A stretch of 64,000 nt of DNA from JAYPWI01 sp038135065 (GCA_038135065.1 JAYPWI010000008.1:1-64000), one strand, 5' to 3'. Positions 17,823 to 26,127 are shown, numbered from the stretch's first letter. The notes: a model not told the origin generated them from the letters alone. Numbers and translations: made by a program.

Positions 17823-18545
17823 ATGAGTTCCCAGAGTGGGGTGGCGGCACCCCTCGTCGGAGCGGTGATTCTGCTCACCCTCGTTGCGACAGGGGTCTCG
17901 TTCGCTCTGCCTCACCTGGCCGGCCAGGCTGCGGGAGCCCCCTTCGTCGAGGTGGAAACCCAGGAGGTTCTCCCGACCGGGGCGCCGTCAGCCCTTGTCG
18001 CCATCGAGGCCGATCCCAGCGAATCGGACAGTCCGACGACCCCCGGTACAGCTCCCGACAGCGAGGACGAGCCGGCCGATGCTGAGCCGACCGAGGAGGA
18101 ACCGGTCGAGGAGCCCGCTACCGACGAGGTCGACGAAGACCAGGAGGACGAAGCCGGGGAGGAGCCTGTCACCGGAGGACTCGGGGACATTCCCGACTAC
18201 CCAGTGCCGGGCGGTTTCGAAGTGTTGGACCGCTGGCTCGATGGAGAGGACCTGATCCGGGCGACCGTGTACGCAGCGGTCGAAGCGGACATCGATGCCC
18301 TGGTCACCTACCTCGCCGCAGACCGGGGCGGATGGACCGCCGTGGATCTCACCGACAACGAAGAGATCGACCCACAGGGCCAGTGGCTGTTCGAGCACCC
18401 CGAGCACCCGTACTGCCTCTGGATCGAGTTCTACGACAAGGGTCGGGAACGGCGCAAGCAGGAAACGGCCACCGGTTTGGTGGGACCTCAGTTCCTCGTT
18501 GTCGAGACCCCGTGGTGCATTGCTGAGCCTGACGGATACGCCTGA
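17823..18545 (+). CDS. Membrane-anchored protein with acidic linker, unknown function
   Basis: 240 residues. One N-terminal hydrophobic helix ('APLVGAVILLTLVATGVSFALP') anchors it, then a long Glu/Asp/Pro/Thr-rich linker (about residues 55-120) leads to a C-terminal domain of about 110 residues beginning 'YPVPGGFEVLDRW' and including 'DIDALVTYLAADRGGW'. Topology suggests the domain is outside the membrane. I do not recognise the family. GGAGAACG precedes the ATG at 17823. It is divergent from mscL. Confidence 0.72.
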   Translation: MSSQSGVAAPLVGAVILLTLVATGVSFALPHLAGQAAGAPFVEVETQEVLPTGAPSALVAIEADPSESDSPTTPGTAPDSEDEPADAEPTEEEPVEEPATDEVDEDQEDEAGEEPVTGGLGDIPDYPVPGGFEVLDRWLDGEDLIRATVYAAVEADIDALVTYLAADRGGWTAVDLTDNEEIDPQGQWLFEHPEHPYCLWIEFYDKGRERRKQETATGLVGPQFLVVETPWCIAEPDGYA

Positions 18546-18563
18546 CAACTGCCAGGTTCGTGA

Positions 18564-19346
18564 TCAGCGGCCGGTGAAGTTCCCTGTGCGTCGTTCGGCA
18601 ACCGAGGCCATGCCCTCCTTGGCATCTTCGGTGTGACTCAGGCGCTTCTGTTCTGCAGCTTCCCGCTGGGTGATCTCCCGCACCCGGTCTCCAAGCCCCA
18701 ACCGCAGGGTCCCCTTGATGGCACGCAGGGCCAGTGGAGCGTTGGCTGCGATTTCTGTGGCTAGCTCGAGCGCCCGGTCACGTACCGCTTCTTGGGCCAC
18801 CACCTCGTCCGCCAAGCCGATCTCGACAGCCTCGGTGCCCGTGAACCGCTTGGCCGAGTACAGGACCCGGGCGGCCTTCGACGGACCGAGCAAGGCCGGC
18901 ATGGTCACGCTCATCCCGAAGCCCTGATGGATACCCAGGGCAGCGAAGTTCGCGCAAAATCGTGCTTGTTCACAGGTGATCCGGATGTCGGGGACCATGG
19001 CGAGGCCCAGACCACCGCCGATGGCGGGCCCGTGGATGGCCCCCACGATGGGGACAGTGATGTCGAACAAGCGACCGCTGCCCTGGTACAGGGCGAGGGT
19101 GGCGTCGCCTCCGACAACCTCGTCCTTGCCCCCGCCAACCCCATCGCCGCCGAGGTCGGCTCCGGCGCAGAACGAGCGACCGTTGGCCGCCAGCACGATG
19201 CACCGGATGCTCATGTTCTGTTCCAACTCAGCCATCGCATCGGCGATGCCGTGGATCTGCTGGTAGTTCAAGAAATTGTGTGGGGGGCGATCCATGATCA
19301 CCATCCCGACGTGTCCGTGGGTTTCGACATGCAGTCCGTCAGCCAT
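18564..19346 (-). CDS. Crotonase-family protein lacking both hydratase glutamates
   Basis: 260 residues. The crotonase fold is clear: 'VIMDRPPHNFLN', 'NGRSFCAGADLGGDG', 'AIGGGLGLAMVPDIRI', 'ALGIHQGFGMSVTMPALLG'. The two catalytic Glu of enoyl-CoA hydratase are replaced: the GGG-x-E position is Gly (GGGLGLAM) and the PE position is Phe (NFAALG). A paralogue with the same changes is at 60703. It therefore may be an isomerase, a hydrolase or another crotonase activity rather than a hydratase. Cytoplasmic. Eleven bases after the stop of the zinc-protease-like gene, so possibly in one operon with 19358-20700. Confidence 0.84.
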   Translation of the reverse strand: MADGLHVETHGHVGMVIMDRPPHNFLNYQQIHGIADAMAELEQNMSIRCIVLAANGRSFCAGADLGGDGVGGGKDEVVGGDATLALYQGSGRLFDITVPIVGAIHGPAIGGGLGLAMVPDIRITCEQARFCANFAALGIHQGFGMSVTMPALLGPSKAARVLYSAKRFTGTEAVEIGLADEVVAQEAVRDRALELATEIAANAPLALRAIKGTLRLGLGDRVREITQREAAEQKRLSHTEDAKEGMASVAERRTGNFTGR

Positions 19347-19357
19347 GGCCGCTCACC

Positions 19358-19861
19358 CTACTCAACGGGGTTCCCCAGACGATGTTGGATCTCCCGGGCA
19401 ACGTGCCGAGCCTCGACCTCCATGGGGTGCCGTCGATAGCTCATGGCTTCACAGAACCCGCGCCCGTACGCGTAGGCCATGCCGAGCCGGCCCTCCCGCT
19501 CCCGCTGGCCGACGTGGACGAGTTCGTGGAGCAGGAGTTCCTGGTCGGCGCGGCACGAGAGATCGAGGGGATGACGGAGGAACACCGAACGGCCGAGGGT
19601 GATGCCGACATGCGGGATGGGTAGGCGAGCTGGAGCGACGACCCGGACCTTGTCGAACTGCACGCTGGCCAAGGGATCAGGCAAGGTAGCGACTCCAGCC
19701 GACGACACGATGGCGCCGAGATCCACAACCGGTACTGCTCTTCGCCCACGCCCGATGTTGCAGCAGCGAACGATCGCCTCCAGCCCGAAATAGACGCTCA
19801 CACCGACGACGGCCCCGGTGGTCACTGCGACGCGCCGCAGCACCATCACAGCCGCCTTCAC
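19358..19861 (-). CDS. Small HExxH zinc-protease-like protein with N-terminal membrane helix
   Basis: 167 residues. An N-terminal hydrophobic segment (about residues 10-28) is followed by a domain with 'LLLHELVHVGQRE', an HExxH zinc motif, and about 30 residues later 'YRRHPMEVEARHVA', where a Glu could be the third ligand as in gluzincins of the DUF4157 kind. Such domains are often putative peptidases of unknown substrate. The ATG overlaps the stop of the upstream dehydrogenase gene (ATGA), so translation is probably coupled. Confidence 0.7.
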   Translation of the reverse strand: MKAAVMVLRRVAVTTGAVVGVSVYFGLEAIVRCCNIGRGRRAVPVVDLGAIVSSAGVATLPDPLASVQFDKVRVVAPARLPIPHVGITLGRSVFLRHPLDLSCRADQELLLHELVHVGQREREGRLGMAYAYGRGFCEAMSYRRHPMEVEARHVAREIQHRLGNPVE

Positions 19862-20700
19862 GTCTCGCCTCCGAGGGCCTTACGCACCTCCTCGAGGCTG
19901 GGAGGGCGTTCGAATTGGTCCTTGAAGGGTTCGAGTCGGCGGTAGGCGTCCGCTGCCGCAGTGAACCACCCGTCGGGGAGCCCCACGTCGGCGAGGGCGG
20001 TGGCGATCTGCTCCATCTCACCCGCGAAACGCCAACCCTTGGGAACTGCACCACGGCGGGCTGCCTCTATCCGCGCTGCGACGTCGAGGTCGCGCCGCTC
20101 CCACTCCTGTCGCAGAAGGTCGCCCAGCCCATGTCGGGCCAGGTAGCTGTCCAGCACCAGCGCCAGGGCCGCCGTTCCCTTGGTCCATGCTGCGAATCCC
20201 ACCTTGTAGGCAGACGCGGTACCCACAGCGTCCCCGAGCACCTCGGTGTCCAGGGCAGAGGCTCCGAACAACCCTGCAACCTCTTCAGCCGGTGGGCCAC
20301 TCAAGACCAGTCGGGTCGTACCCGCTCGCCGGGGAGGAGGGCCGATGATTCCCCCGTCGCAGAGCTGACAGCGCGTACCGACAAACAACTCACCCACGGC
20401 GGCCACCTCTGAGGACGCGATTGCGTTGGCATCCAGGTACACCCCGTCGAAACCGGCAGCAGCGACCTTGCGGGCGGTACCCAGGGCATGGTCGGGCGGG
20501 ACGACCGACACCACGCAGGACGCTCCCTCGAGCCCCTGGGCCAGCGTCGGGACCTCGACCAGACCGTGGGCTTCGGCACGGGCCCTGGACAGGGCCGACC
20601 GACCGTCAGCGACCCAGCGCACGCGATGACCGGCCTGGACCAACAATCCGCCGATCACCGCCCCCATCTCGCCGGGGTGCAGCATCAGTACCGTCTCCAC
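19858..20700 (-). CDS. NAD(P)-dependent oxidoreductase, 6-phosphogluconate/3-hydroxyisobutyrate dehydrogenase-like
   Basis: 280 residues from a GTG. Rossmann N-terminus 'LMLHPGEMGAVIGGLLVQAGHRVRW', with 'CVVSVVPPDHALGTARKV' and 'YLDANAIAS', matches the beta-hydroxyacid dehydrogenase group; the C-terminal part ('GTASAYKVGFAAWTKGTAAL') resembles the DUF1932 subgroup, with the conserved Lys of the family in 'AYKVGF'. The GTG at 20700 is preceded by GAGGAAGAGGTGAAGAG, a strong Shine-Dalgarno region. Substrate unknown. First gene of a minus-strand run ending in the crotonase at 18564. Confidence 0.8.
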   Translation of the reverse strand: METVLMLHPGEMGAVIGGLLVQAGHRVRWVADGRSALSRARAEAHGLVEVPTLAQGLEGASCVVSVVPPDHALGTARKVAAAGFDGVYLDANAIASSEVAAVGELFVGTRCQLCDGGIIGPPPRRAGTTRLVLSGPPAEEVAGLFGASALDTEVLGDAVGTASAYKVGFAAWTKGTAALALVLDSYLARHGLGDLLRQEWERRDLDVAARIEAARRGAVPKGWRFAGEMEQIATALADVGLPDGWFTAAADAYRRLEPFKDQFERPPSLEEVRKALGGET

Positions 20701-20818
20701 CTCTTCACCTCTTCCTCTCAGATCCTTGGGGGGTCGGCTCGCAGGTCGGCTCCACAAGTCTGGCAGTACAGTTCGGGACTACGTTGGCCATCAACGTCGA
20801 GAACCAACGGGAGCAGCG

Positions 20819-21616
20819 ATGACCGAGACCACAGACCAGTCCGTGCACGTCACCACCACCTCCATCGACTGGGACGATCTTCTTGCCCGGTTGCAGAACC
20901 TGCTCCGGCTCCGGACCACCCCCATCGGCATGAAGCTGTTCGACACGGTGGAGGCCATGGAAGCGGTCCCGCGGATCCGGCGCCCCAACGCGATCCACAC
21001 CACTGACCAGATCGTGGGCATGGCATGCCGCCTCAACTGGACGATCGGCATCACTGTCGAGGACCTGGTGGGCGCCCAATGCGGGGCCGTCATCGGCCTC
21101 CACCCACCGGACGACGACTGGTTGTCCGGCTCGCGCATGCAGGGGGTCTGGTTCGAGACCCTCGAGGACTCCTCAGCTCACCAGCACGCCATGGACCTGG
21201 CCCCCTTCGGCACCCATCAGGCCATGGCGGTGAGCCCCCTGTCGGCTAAACGACTCGATCCGCCGGACATCTGCCTGATCTACGCAACACCGGCACAGAT
21301 GATCATCCTGATCAACGGCCTGCAGTGGACCGGCTACAAGAAATTCGAATGGGGATGCGTGGGCGAGTCCGCCTGCGCCGACAGTTGGGGTCGCGCCCTC
21401 AAGACCGGCGAACCGAGCCTGTCCATCCCGTGCTTCGCCGAGCGTCGCTATGGCGGGGTGATGGAGGACGAACTGCTGATGGCCCTGAGCCCCGAGGACC
21501 TCATGGCGTCGATCCGGGGCATGGAGGCCCTGAGCCGCAACGGACTGCGCTACCCCATCCCCCCCTACGGCATCCAGACCGATGCCCGAGCCGGGCTGGG
21601 CGCGTCCTACGACTGA
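20819..21616 (+). CDS. DUF169 family protein
   Basis: 265 residues. Matches the DUF169 pattern: 'LRLRTTPIGMKLF' near the N-terminus, 'ICLIYATPAQMIILINGLQ', 'GCVGESACADSW' and 'SIPCFAERRYGGVMEDELLMALS' (quoted in part). The family has no established function; conserved cysteines (MACRL, CVGESAC, IPCFAERR) hint at a cofactor or metal site. GGAGCAGCG precedes the ATG. A TACAGT box lies about 50 bases upstream. It is followed after 22 bases by the VOC gene. Confidence 0.84.
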   Translation: MTETTDQSVHVTTTSIDWDDLLARLQNLLRLRTTPIGMKLFDTVEAMEAVPRIRRPNAIHTTDQIVGMACRLNWTIGITVEDLVGAQCGAVIGLHPPDDDWLSGSRMQGVWFETLEDSSAHQHAMDLAPFGTHQAMAVSPLSAKRLDPPDICLIYATPAQMIILINGLQWTGYKKFEWGCVGESACADSWGRALKTGEPSLSIPCFAERRYGGVMEDELLMALSPEDLMASIRGMEALSRNGLRYPIPPYGIQTDARAGLGASYD

Positions 21617-21638
21617 ACGAAGAAAAGGAAGACAAGCA

Positions 21639-22046
21639 ATGGGTGTACAGCTGGACAAAGAAGGCTTCGACCTGGGCATCGTCACCACGAACGGTGACGC
21701 CATGTTGGCGTTCTACCGAGACGTGCTCGGCTTCGAGTTCGAAGCGACCTTCAACATGGAAGCGGTCGGTATCGCCGCCATGCACCGGGTGTGGGCGAAC
21801 CGTTCACTCCTCAAGATCGTGGTGCCTGTCAAGGACGTCCCACCGGGCCCCGGTGGCGGCATGATGGGCGGCACGGGCATGCGGTATTTCACCATCAGCG
21901 TGACCAACCTCGACGAGCTCACCGCTGAGTGCGAAGCAGCAGGCGCAACCATCGTTTGGACCCCGAGGGAGATCCGCCCTGGCGTCCGGGTCGCCATGGT
22001 CGAGGACCCCGACGGCAACTGGGTCGAGTTCATCGAGAACTCCTGA
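21639..22046 (+). CDS. VOC family (glyoxalase/bleomycin resistance-like) protein
   Basis: 135 residues, one vicinal-oxygen-chelate domain: 'MLAFYRDVLGFEFE', 'YFTISVTNLDELTAECEAAG', 'VRVAMVEDPDGNWVEFIE'. The last segment carries the metal-ligand Glu typical of the fold. Members act as lyases, isomerases, epimerases or dioxygenases; the substrate here is unknown. AAAAGGAAG precedes the ATG. Probably co-transcribed with the DUF169 gene. Convergent with the uridine kinase gene, three bases apart. Confidence 0.85.
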   Translation: MGVQLDKEGFDLGIVTTNGDAMLAFYRDVLGFEFEATFNMEAVGIAAMHRVWANRSLLKIVVPVKDVPPGPGGGMMGGTGMRYFTISVTNLDELTAECEAAGATIVWTPREIRPGVRVAMVEDPDGNWVEFIENS

Positions 22047-22049
22047 GGG

Positions 22050-22689
22050 TCAGATCCCCAATTGGGCGCGTAACGCGGTGACCGCGCCCGCCACCTCGAA
22101 CGGGTGACGGAACACGATGTCGGCATGGACCTTGCTGGGGTCCACGAACGCATCGTGCATCGGTGCCACCGTCTCGGCGAATTGCAGCCGGACCCCCTCA
22201 GGGGTCCGACCGCGTTCGGCCACATCGCGCTCGATCCGCCGGGCCAGCCTGACGTCGGCCGGAGCGTCGACGAACACGCTCACGTCGAGCCGTTTCCGAC
22301 ATTGCTCGAGGGCCAGGAGCAGGATGCCGTCCACCAGGACCACCTTCGCCGGTTCGACCCGGTGCGACGATGTCCCCCTGGTGTGGGTGGCGAAGTCGTA
22401 GGNNNNNNNNNNAGTCGTAGGAGGGCACGGCGATGCCGTTGCCGTGCCGCAGCTCATCGAGGTGTTCGCAGAACAGATCGACGTCGAGGGAATCAGGGTG
22501 GTCGAAGTTCACCCGTGCCCTGTCGGCCGGCTCGAGGTGGCCGTGGTCGCGGTAGTAGTCGTCGAACATCAGCAGGGCGGCGGCATCACCACAGGTATCG
22601 AGCATGGCCCGGGCCAGGGTGGTCTTGCCCGAGCAGGAGCCGCCCGACACACCGACCAGCACGGGATTTCCCGACGTGTCTCCGCTCAC
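22050..22689 (-). CDS. Uridine kinase, split by an assembly gap
   Basis: P-loop kinase phosphorylating uridine/cytidine: 'VGVSGGSCSGKTTLA' (Walker A), 'LMFDDYYRDHG', 'HPDSLDVDLF', then after the gap 'YDFATHTR' and 'VVLVDGILLLA'. As given, the gap shifts the frame. The nine bases AGTCGTAGG occur on both sides of the ten Ns; removing the Ns and one copy gives 'VPSYDFATHTR', the expected family motif, and an intact 206-residue protein. So the gene is not broken. The GTG at 22689 lies four bases past the acyl-CoA dehydrogenase stop. Confidence 0.87.
22403..22412. other. Assembly gap (10 N) flanked by duplicated 9-mer
   Basis: AGTCGTAGG directly abuts the gap on both sides: an unmerged contig overlap. 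The true length of the gap is minus nine. Confidence 0.92.
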
Positions 22690-22693
22690 GGGT

Positions 22694-23944
22694 CTACCGA
22701 AGGGTTTCGTTCCACGGGCCCTCGTCGGCCCTGGGCTCCTTGGGAAGTCCCAGGATGCGTTCGCCGATGATGTTGCGCTGGACCTGGCTCGTACCTGCGT
22801 AGATGGTTCCCGATCGAGCAGCCATGAACGAGTTGATCCAGGCCGAGCTGGTGTTGGGCGTGCCGGCATCGGCAGCCCCCAGACCAGACGCGTAGCCCGT
22901 GTCTCCCTCGATGACCATCGCGTCCGCCCCGAGGATGTCGAGCGACAGCTCGGTCACCGTGCGGTGGTACTCGCTCCAGTTCAGCTTGCCGATCGAGCTG
23001 TTGGGGCCGGGTGGCTCACCGTTGAGGAACCCGGTCAGCACCTGCTGTCCCAGCCACCTCATGATCTCCACCTTGCTGTGGCACCACGCCAGCCGCTGCC
23101 GGATGCCGGCATCGGCGGTGCGACCCCGCTGCTGAGCCAGGGCAACCAGCCGATCGAGCTCGGCCCGGTAGCGGAAATAGGTAGTGGTGGCCCCGAAGCC
23201 TCGTTCGTACCCCAGCAGGGTCATGGCCACCGCCCAGCCACCATTCGGCTGACCGACCACGTTGTCCTTCGGCACCCGAGCGTCGGTGAAGAAGACCTCG
23301 TTGAAGTGCGAGTGCCCGACGATGTTCTTGATCGGCCGGACCTCGACACCGGGTTGATCCATCGGGCACAGGAAGAAGGTGATGCCCTGATGCTTCGCGG
23401 CTGAACCATCGGTTCGTCCCAGGACGAAGATCCAGTCGGCGTACTGGCCGCTCGACGTCCAGATCTTCTGACCGTTGAGCACCCACTCGTCGCCGTCCAG
23501 TTCGGCACGGCATCCCAGATTCGCCAAATCCGAACCCGCATTGGGCTCGCTATACCCCTGGCACCACAGATCCTCCCCAGACAGAATGCGCGGAAGGTGG
23601 TGCCGCTTCTGTTCCTCGGTACCCCACTCGATCAGGGTGTTGCCGACCATGCCGATGCCGAAGCCGTCGTTGGTGCCGCCGGTCGGGAGACCCGCTTTGG
23701 TGAACTCCTCCGAGATGATGACGTTCTCGGTTGCCGTCAGACCAGGACCGCCGTAGACCTCGGGCCACATGGTGGCCAGCAGGCGGTTGTCGCGTAGGAC
23801 CTCGCGCCACTCGTCAAGGAACTGTTTCTTGGCATCGCCGGTCAAGCTCCCGATGCCCGCCCAGTTGGCGGGCATGTGCTCGGCGATGAAGGCCTGGATT
23901 TTCTCGCGGTAGGCCTCTGCGCTCTCGGAGTATGTGGGCTGCAT
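22694..23944 (-). CDS. Acyl-CoA dehydrogenase
   Basis: 416 residues. 'ATMWPEVYGGPGLTATE', 'CQGYSEPNAGSDLANLGCRAE' (FAD-contacting strand), 'GQKIWTSSGQYADWIFVLGRT', the 'GYERGFG' Glu, and the C-terminal 'YAGTSQVQRNIIGERILGLPKEP'. The last motif retains the G-T-S-Q form of medium-chain-type enzymes but with Ala in place of the Glu376-type base, so the base is likely the Glu of 'YERG'. Follows the FrnE/DsbA-like selenoprotein gene by 11 bases and precedes uridine kinase by four, so the three form an operon. Confidence 0.9.
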   Translation of the reverse strand: MQPTYSESAEAYREKIQAFIAEHMPANWAGIGSLTGDAKKQFLDEWREVLRDNRLLATMWPEVYGGPGLTATENVIISEEFTKAGLPTGGTNDGFGIGMVGNTLIEWGTEEQKRHHLPRILSGEDLWCQGYSEPNAGSDLANLGCRAELDGDEWVLNGQKIWTSSGQYADWIFVLGRTDGSAAKHQGITFFLCPMDQPGVEVRPIKNIVGHSHFNEVFFTDARVPKDNVVGQPNGGWAVAMTLLGYERGFGATTTYFRYRAELDRLVALAQQRGRTADAGIRQRLAWCHSKVEIMRWLGQQVLTGFLNGEPPGPNSSIGKLNWSEYHRTVTELSLDILGADAMVIEGDTGYASGLGAADAGTPNTSSAWINSFMAARSGTIYAGTSQVQRNIIGERILGLPKEPRADEGPWNETLR

Positions 23945-23955
23945 GCCGGTCGAGC

Positions 23956-24588
23956 CTACTCAGGACGGCCAGGCTCGGGGTTCTTCCCGGGAGCGTCGGG
24001 TGTCGCCGACCGGGCGCCGATCCTGGTCACCACCCGATCCCAGAATTCGTCCTCCTGCAGACCGGGAACGTGTAGGGCGTTGGCCACCACGTGGGCCGGG
24101 GTGCCTCCGACCCCCCATTCGGCCGCTCGCATCATCGATGTGCCCAGGGCGGGCAAGAGGGCGCCGGTTGTCACTGTCTCCCGCACCAGGTCAGGGTCCA
24201 CGGAGCTCACCGTCATGATGTCCACGAGAACCTCGGGATCCTCCACATCGAGCTCGCTGTCCCAATACGCGGCAAACAGCCTGTCGTGCACGGATTCCGC
24301 AGCCTCAGCGTCGAGATGGGCCGCCAGCAGCGCCACCTGGTGGCACCCACGCGTGGGACGGAATCGTGACGGTGGATGGAAGACGAGGCCCTCGCCCTCG
24401 GCCAGTGGGGCGACTGCGCTGAACCGACGCGAGGTAGGAATGCCGCCCGGGCCGATCTCGGGGTGGAGTTCGTAGGGCATCCAGGTGACGTCGACATCAT
24501 GACGCTGCGCAAGGCGGACCACACGGGCCCGACCGACGTAGGCCCACGGTCAGAGGTAGTCGATCCACACGAGGAGGGACACAGCCAT
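23956..24588 (-). CDS. FrnE/DsbA-family selenoprotein (in-frame UGA at codon 13)
   Basis: Read through the UGA at 24550-24552, this is a 210-residue thioredoxin-fold oxidoreductase of the FrnE/2-hydroxychromene-isomerase branch of DsbA. The N-terminus is a beta strand 'SLLVWIDYL', then UGA, then 'PWAYVGRARV'. In FrnE homologues this is D-x-x-C-P-W-C-Y-x-G, so UGA stands at the nucleophilic Cys and the second Cys is Ala (U-P-W-A). The rest is normal: 'VTWMPYELHPEIG', helical insertion, and 'WGVGGTPAHVVAN' carrying the cis-Pro loop. Without the read-through the protein loses its first strand and active site. The ATG at 24588 lies six bases after a TACCGT box. First gene of the operon with acyl-CoA dehydrogenase and uridine kinase. 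Confidence 0.83.
24522..24548 (-). promoter_or_regulatory. Candidate SECIS-like hairpin of the FrnE-like gene
   Basis: Folded by hand: 2-28 nt after the UGA, CGUGGGCC pairs with GGCCCGUG (two G-U pairs) around an 11-nt loop with several G, the last 13-20 nt from the UGA. A second stem, GGGCC/GGUCC, lies 20-34 nt after it. Plausible but chance stems are common in such GC-rich sequence. Confidence 0.35.
24550..24552 (-). other. In-frame UGA, predicted selenocysteine codon (FrnE-like)
   Basis: A single TGA between 'WIDYL' and 'PWAYVG', at the position of the first Cys of the CPWC motif; the frame is open on both sides. Confidence 0.82.
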
Positions 24589-24594
24589 GACTCG

Positions 24595-24600
24595 ACGGTA
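24595..24600 (-). promoter_or_regulatory. -10 box TACCGT for the FrnE-like selenoprotein operon
   Basis: TANNNT hexamer exactly 6 bases before the ATG at 24588; it supports that start and therefore that the UGA is inside the coding sequence. Confidence 0.6.
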
Positions 24601-24645
24601 GCCCGCGTCGGGCCACCCCCCCGCCGCGTTGCTGAGGGTCACCGG

Positions 24646-24651
24646 TATGTT
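24646..24651 (+). promoter_or_regulatory. -10 box TATGTT for the NmrA-DUF2867 gene
   Basis: TANNNT hexamer exactly 6 bases before the GTG at 24658. Confidence 0.55.
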
Positions 24652-24657
24652 CAAGGG

Positions 24658-26127
24658 GTGAAAGTGCTGCTCACCGGGGCAACGGGCTACATCGGCGGAC
24701 GTCTGGTCACCGCCCTCCTCGAGCAAGGTTGGGCCGTGCGCTGCATGGCTCGTGACCCCGGTCGTCTCGATCAGCATCCATGGAGAGACGACGTCGAGGT
24801 CGTCCGCGGCGACGTGCTCGACCCGGCTTCCCTCGTCGAGGCCCTCAGAGGGTGTGAGTCCGCCGTCTACCTCGTGCACTCGATGGACGGGGCCAGCGAG
24901 GGTTTCGCAGAACGCGATCGCAGGGGAGCGACGAACTTCAGTGATGCGGCTGCCGCTGCGGGAGTACGGCGCATCGTGTACCTCGGTGGCCTTGGTGATG
25001 GCGACGACCTGTCCGAGCACCTGGCCAGCCGCCAGGAGGTCGGTCGCCTACTCGCCCAGGGACCCACCCCGGTCACCGAAGTACGGGCCGCTGTGATCAT
25101 CGGCTCGGGATCGGTCTCGTTCGAGATGATGCGGTACCTGACCGAAGTGCTGCCCGTCATGGTCACTCCCCGTTGGGTCCGTACCCGCTGCCAACCCATC
25201 GCCATCAGGAACGTCCTCGAAGTACTCGCCGCTGCGGTAGCCGACCAGGGCCCTGATGATCACGTGTGGGAGATCGGTGGGCCCGATCAGCTCACCTACG
25301 AGCAGATGATGCAGCGCTACGCAGTGCAGGCCGGGCTGCGTCGCCGATGGATCATCCCGGTTCCCCTGCTCAGTCCCCAGTTGTCACGTCACTGGATCGG
25401 CCTCGTGACCCCGATTCCCCCCGGGGTGGCCAAGCCGTTGGTGAACAGCCTCCGCAACGAGGTCGTGGTCAACGACAACGCCGTCGCCGAGGGTCTGGTC
25501 GAACGACTCGTCCCATTCGACGAGGCGGTGCGGCGGGCGCTCGACAGATCGAGTGATGACAATGTGGTCACCCGCTGGTCCGATGCCGCTGCCTCGCCCG
25601 CCATGGCCCAACCGTCGGACCCCGAGTGGGCCGGAGGAACCCTCCAGTTCGACGAGCGCACGGTCGAGACAGGCGCAGCGCCCCATGACCTGTACTGGGC
25701 ATTCGCCCGGATCGGCGGTGACACCGGGTACTACGCCTACGACTGGGCCTGGAAGCTCCGGGGCCTCATCGACCGCTTGGTCGGCGGGGTGGGCCTCCGT
25801 CGTGGCCGGCGCCACCCGACCGATCTCCGTCCCGGGGAGGCACTGGACTTCTGGCGGGTGGCTCTCGTCGAGCGCGGCCAGCGGCTGCAGTTGGCCGCTG
25901 AGATGAAGCTTCCTGGTGAGGCATGGCTGGAGTTCGAGGCCATCCCGACACCGGACGGCTCTCGCCTACGACAGACCGCCTATTTTCGCCCCAGAGGGCT
26001 GCTGGGACGCCTGTACTGGCTTGCCCTGATCCCCGCGCACGCCCTGATTTTCGAGCGCATGGCCCAGCGCATCGCCGCGACTGGTGCGGACCGGACAGCT
26101 GCTGCGCAGGCAGCAACCGGGGCGTGA
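24658..26127 (+). CDS. NAD(P)-binding (NmrA-like) and DUF2867 fusion protein
   Basis: 489 residues. Residues 1-290 are an atypical SDR: 'VLLTGATGYIGGRLVTALLEQG', 'VYLVHSMDGASEGFAERDRRG', 'RIVYLGGLG', 'VTEVRAAVIIGSGS'. From about 350 a DUF2867 domain follows ('WAFARIGGDTGYYAYDWAWKLRG', 'LRPGEALDFWRV'), ending in a hydrophobic helix 'LYWLALIPAHALIF'. The same two-domain order is known in bacterial proteins of uncertain function, often called SDR oxidoreductases. The GTG start is directly preceded by CAAGGG and, better, by a leaderless-type promoter. Divergent from the FrnE-like selenoprotein, 69 bases apart. Confidence 0.85.
   Translation: MKVLLTGATGYIGGRLVTALLEQGWAVRCMARDPGRLDQHPWRDDVEVVRGDVLDPASLVEALRGCESAVYLVHSMDGASEGFAERDRRGATNFSDAAAAAGVRRIVYLGGLGDGDDLSEHLASRQEVGRLLAQGPTPVTEVRAAVIIGSGSVSFEMMRYLTEVLPVMVTPRWVRTRCQPIAIRNVLEVLAAAVADQGPDDHVWEIGGPDQLTYEQMMQRYAVQAGLRRRWIIPVPLLSPQLSRHWIGLVTPIPPGVAKPLVNSLRNEVVVNDNAVAEGLVERLVPFDEAVRRALDRSSDDNVVTRWSDAAASPAMAQPSDPEWAGGTLQFDERTVETGAAPHDLYWAFARIGGDTGYYAYDWAWKLRGLIDRLVGGVGLRRGRRHPTDLRPGEALDFWRVALVERGQRLQLAAEMKLPGEAWLEFEAIPTPDGSRLRQTAYFRPRGLLGRLYWLALIPAHALIFERMAQRIAATGADRTAAAQAATGA

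Noticed and set aside
22050..22689. Frameshifted uridine kinase pseudogene
   Set aside because: The shift is created by the ten Ns and a duplicated 9-mer; collapsing them restores the family motif YDFATHTR.
23956..24522. FrnE/DsbA-like gene starting at the GTG 24522
   Set aside because: It would lack the first beta strand and active site, and would have no promoter or ribosome site; the ATG at 24588 is better placed.
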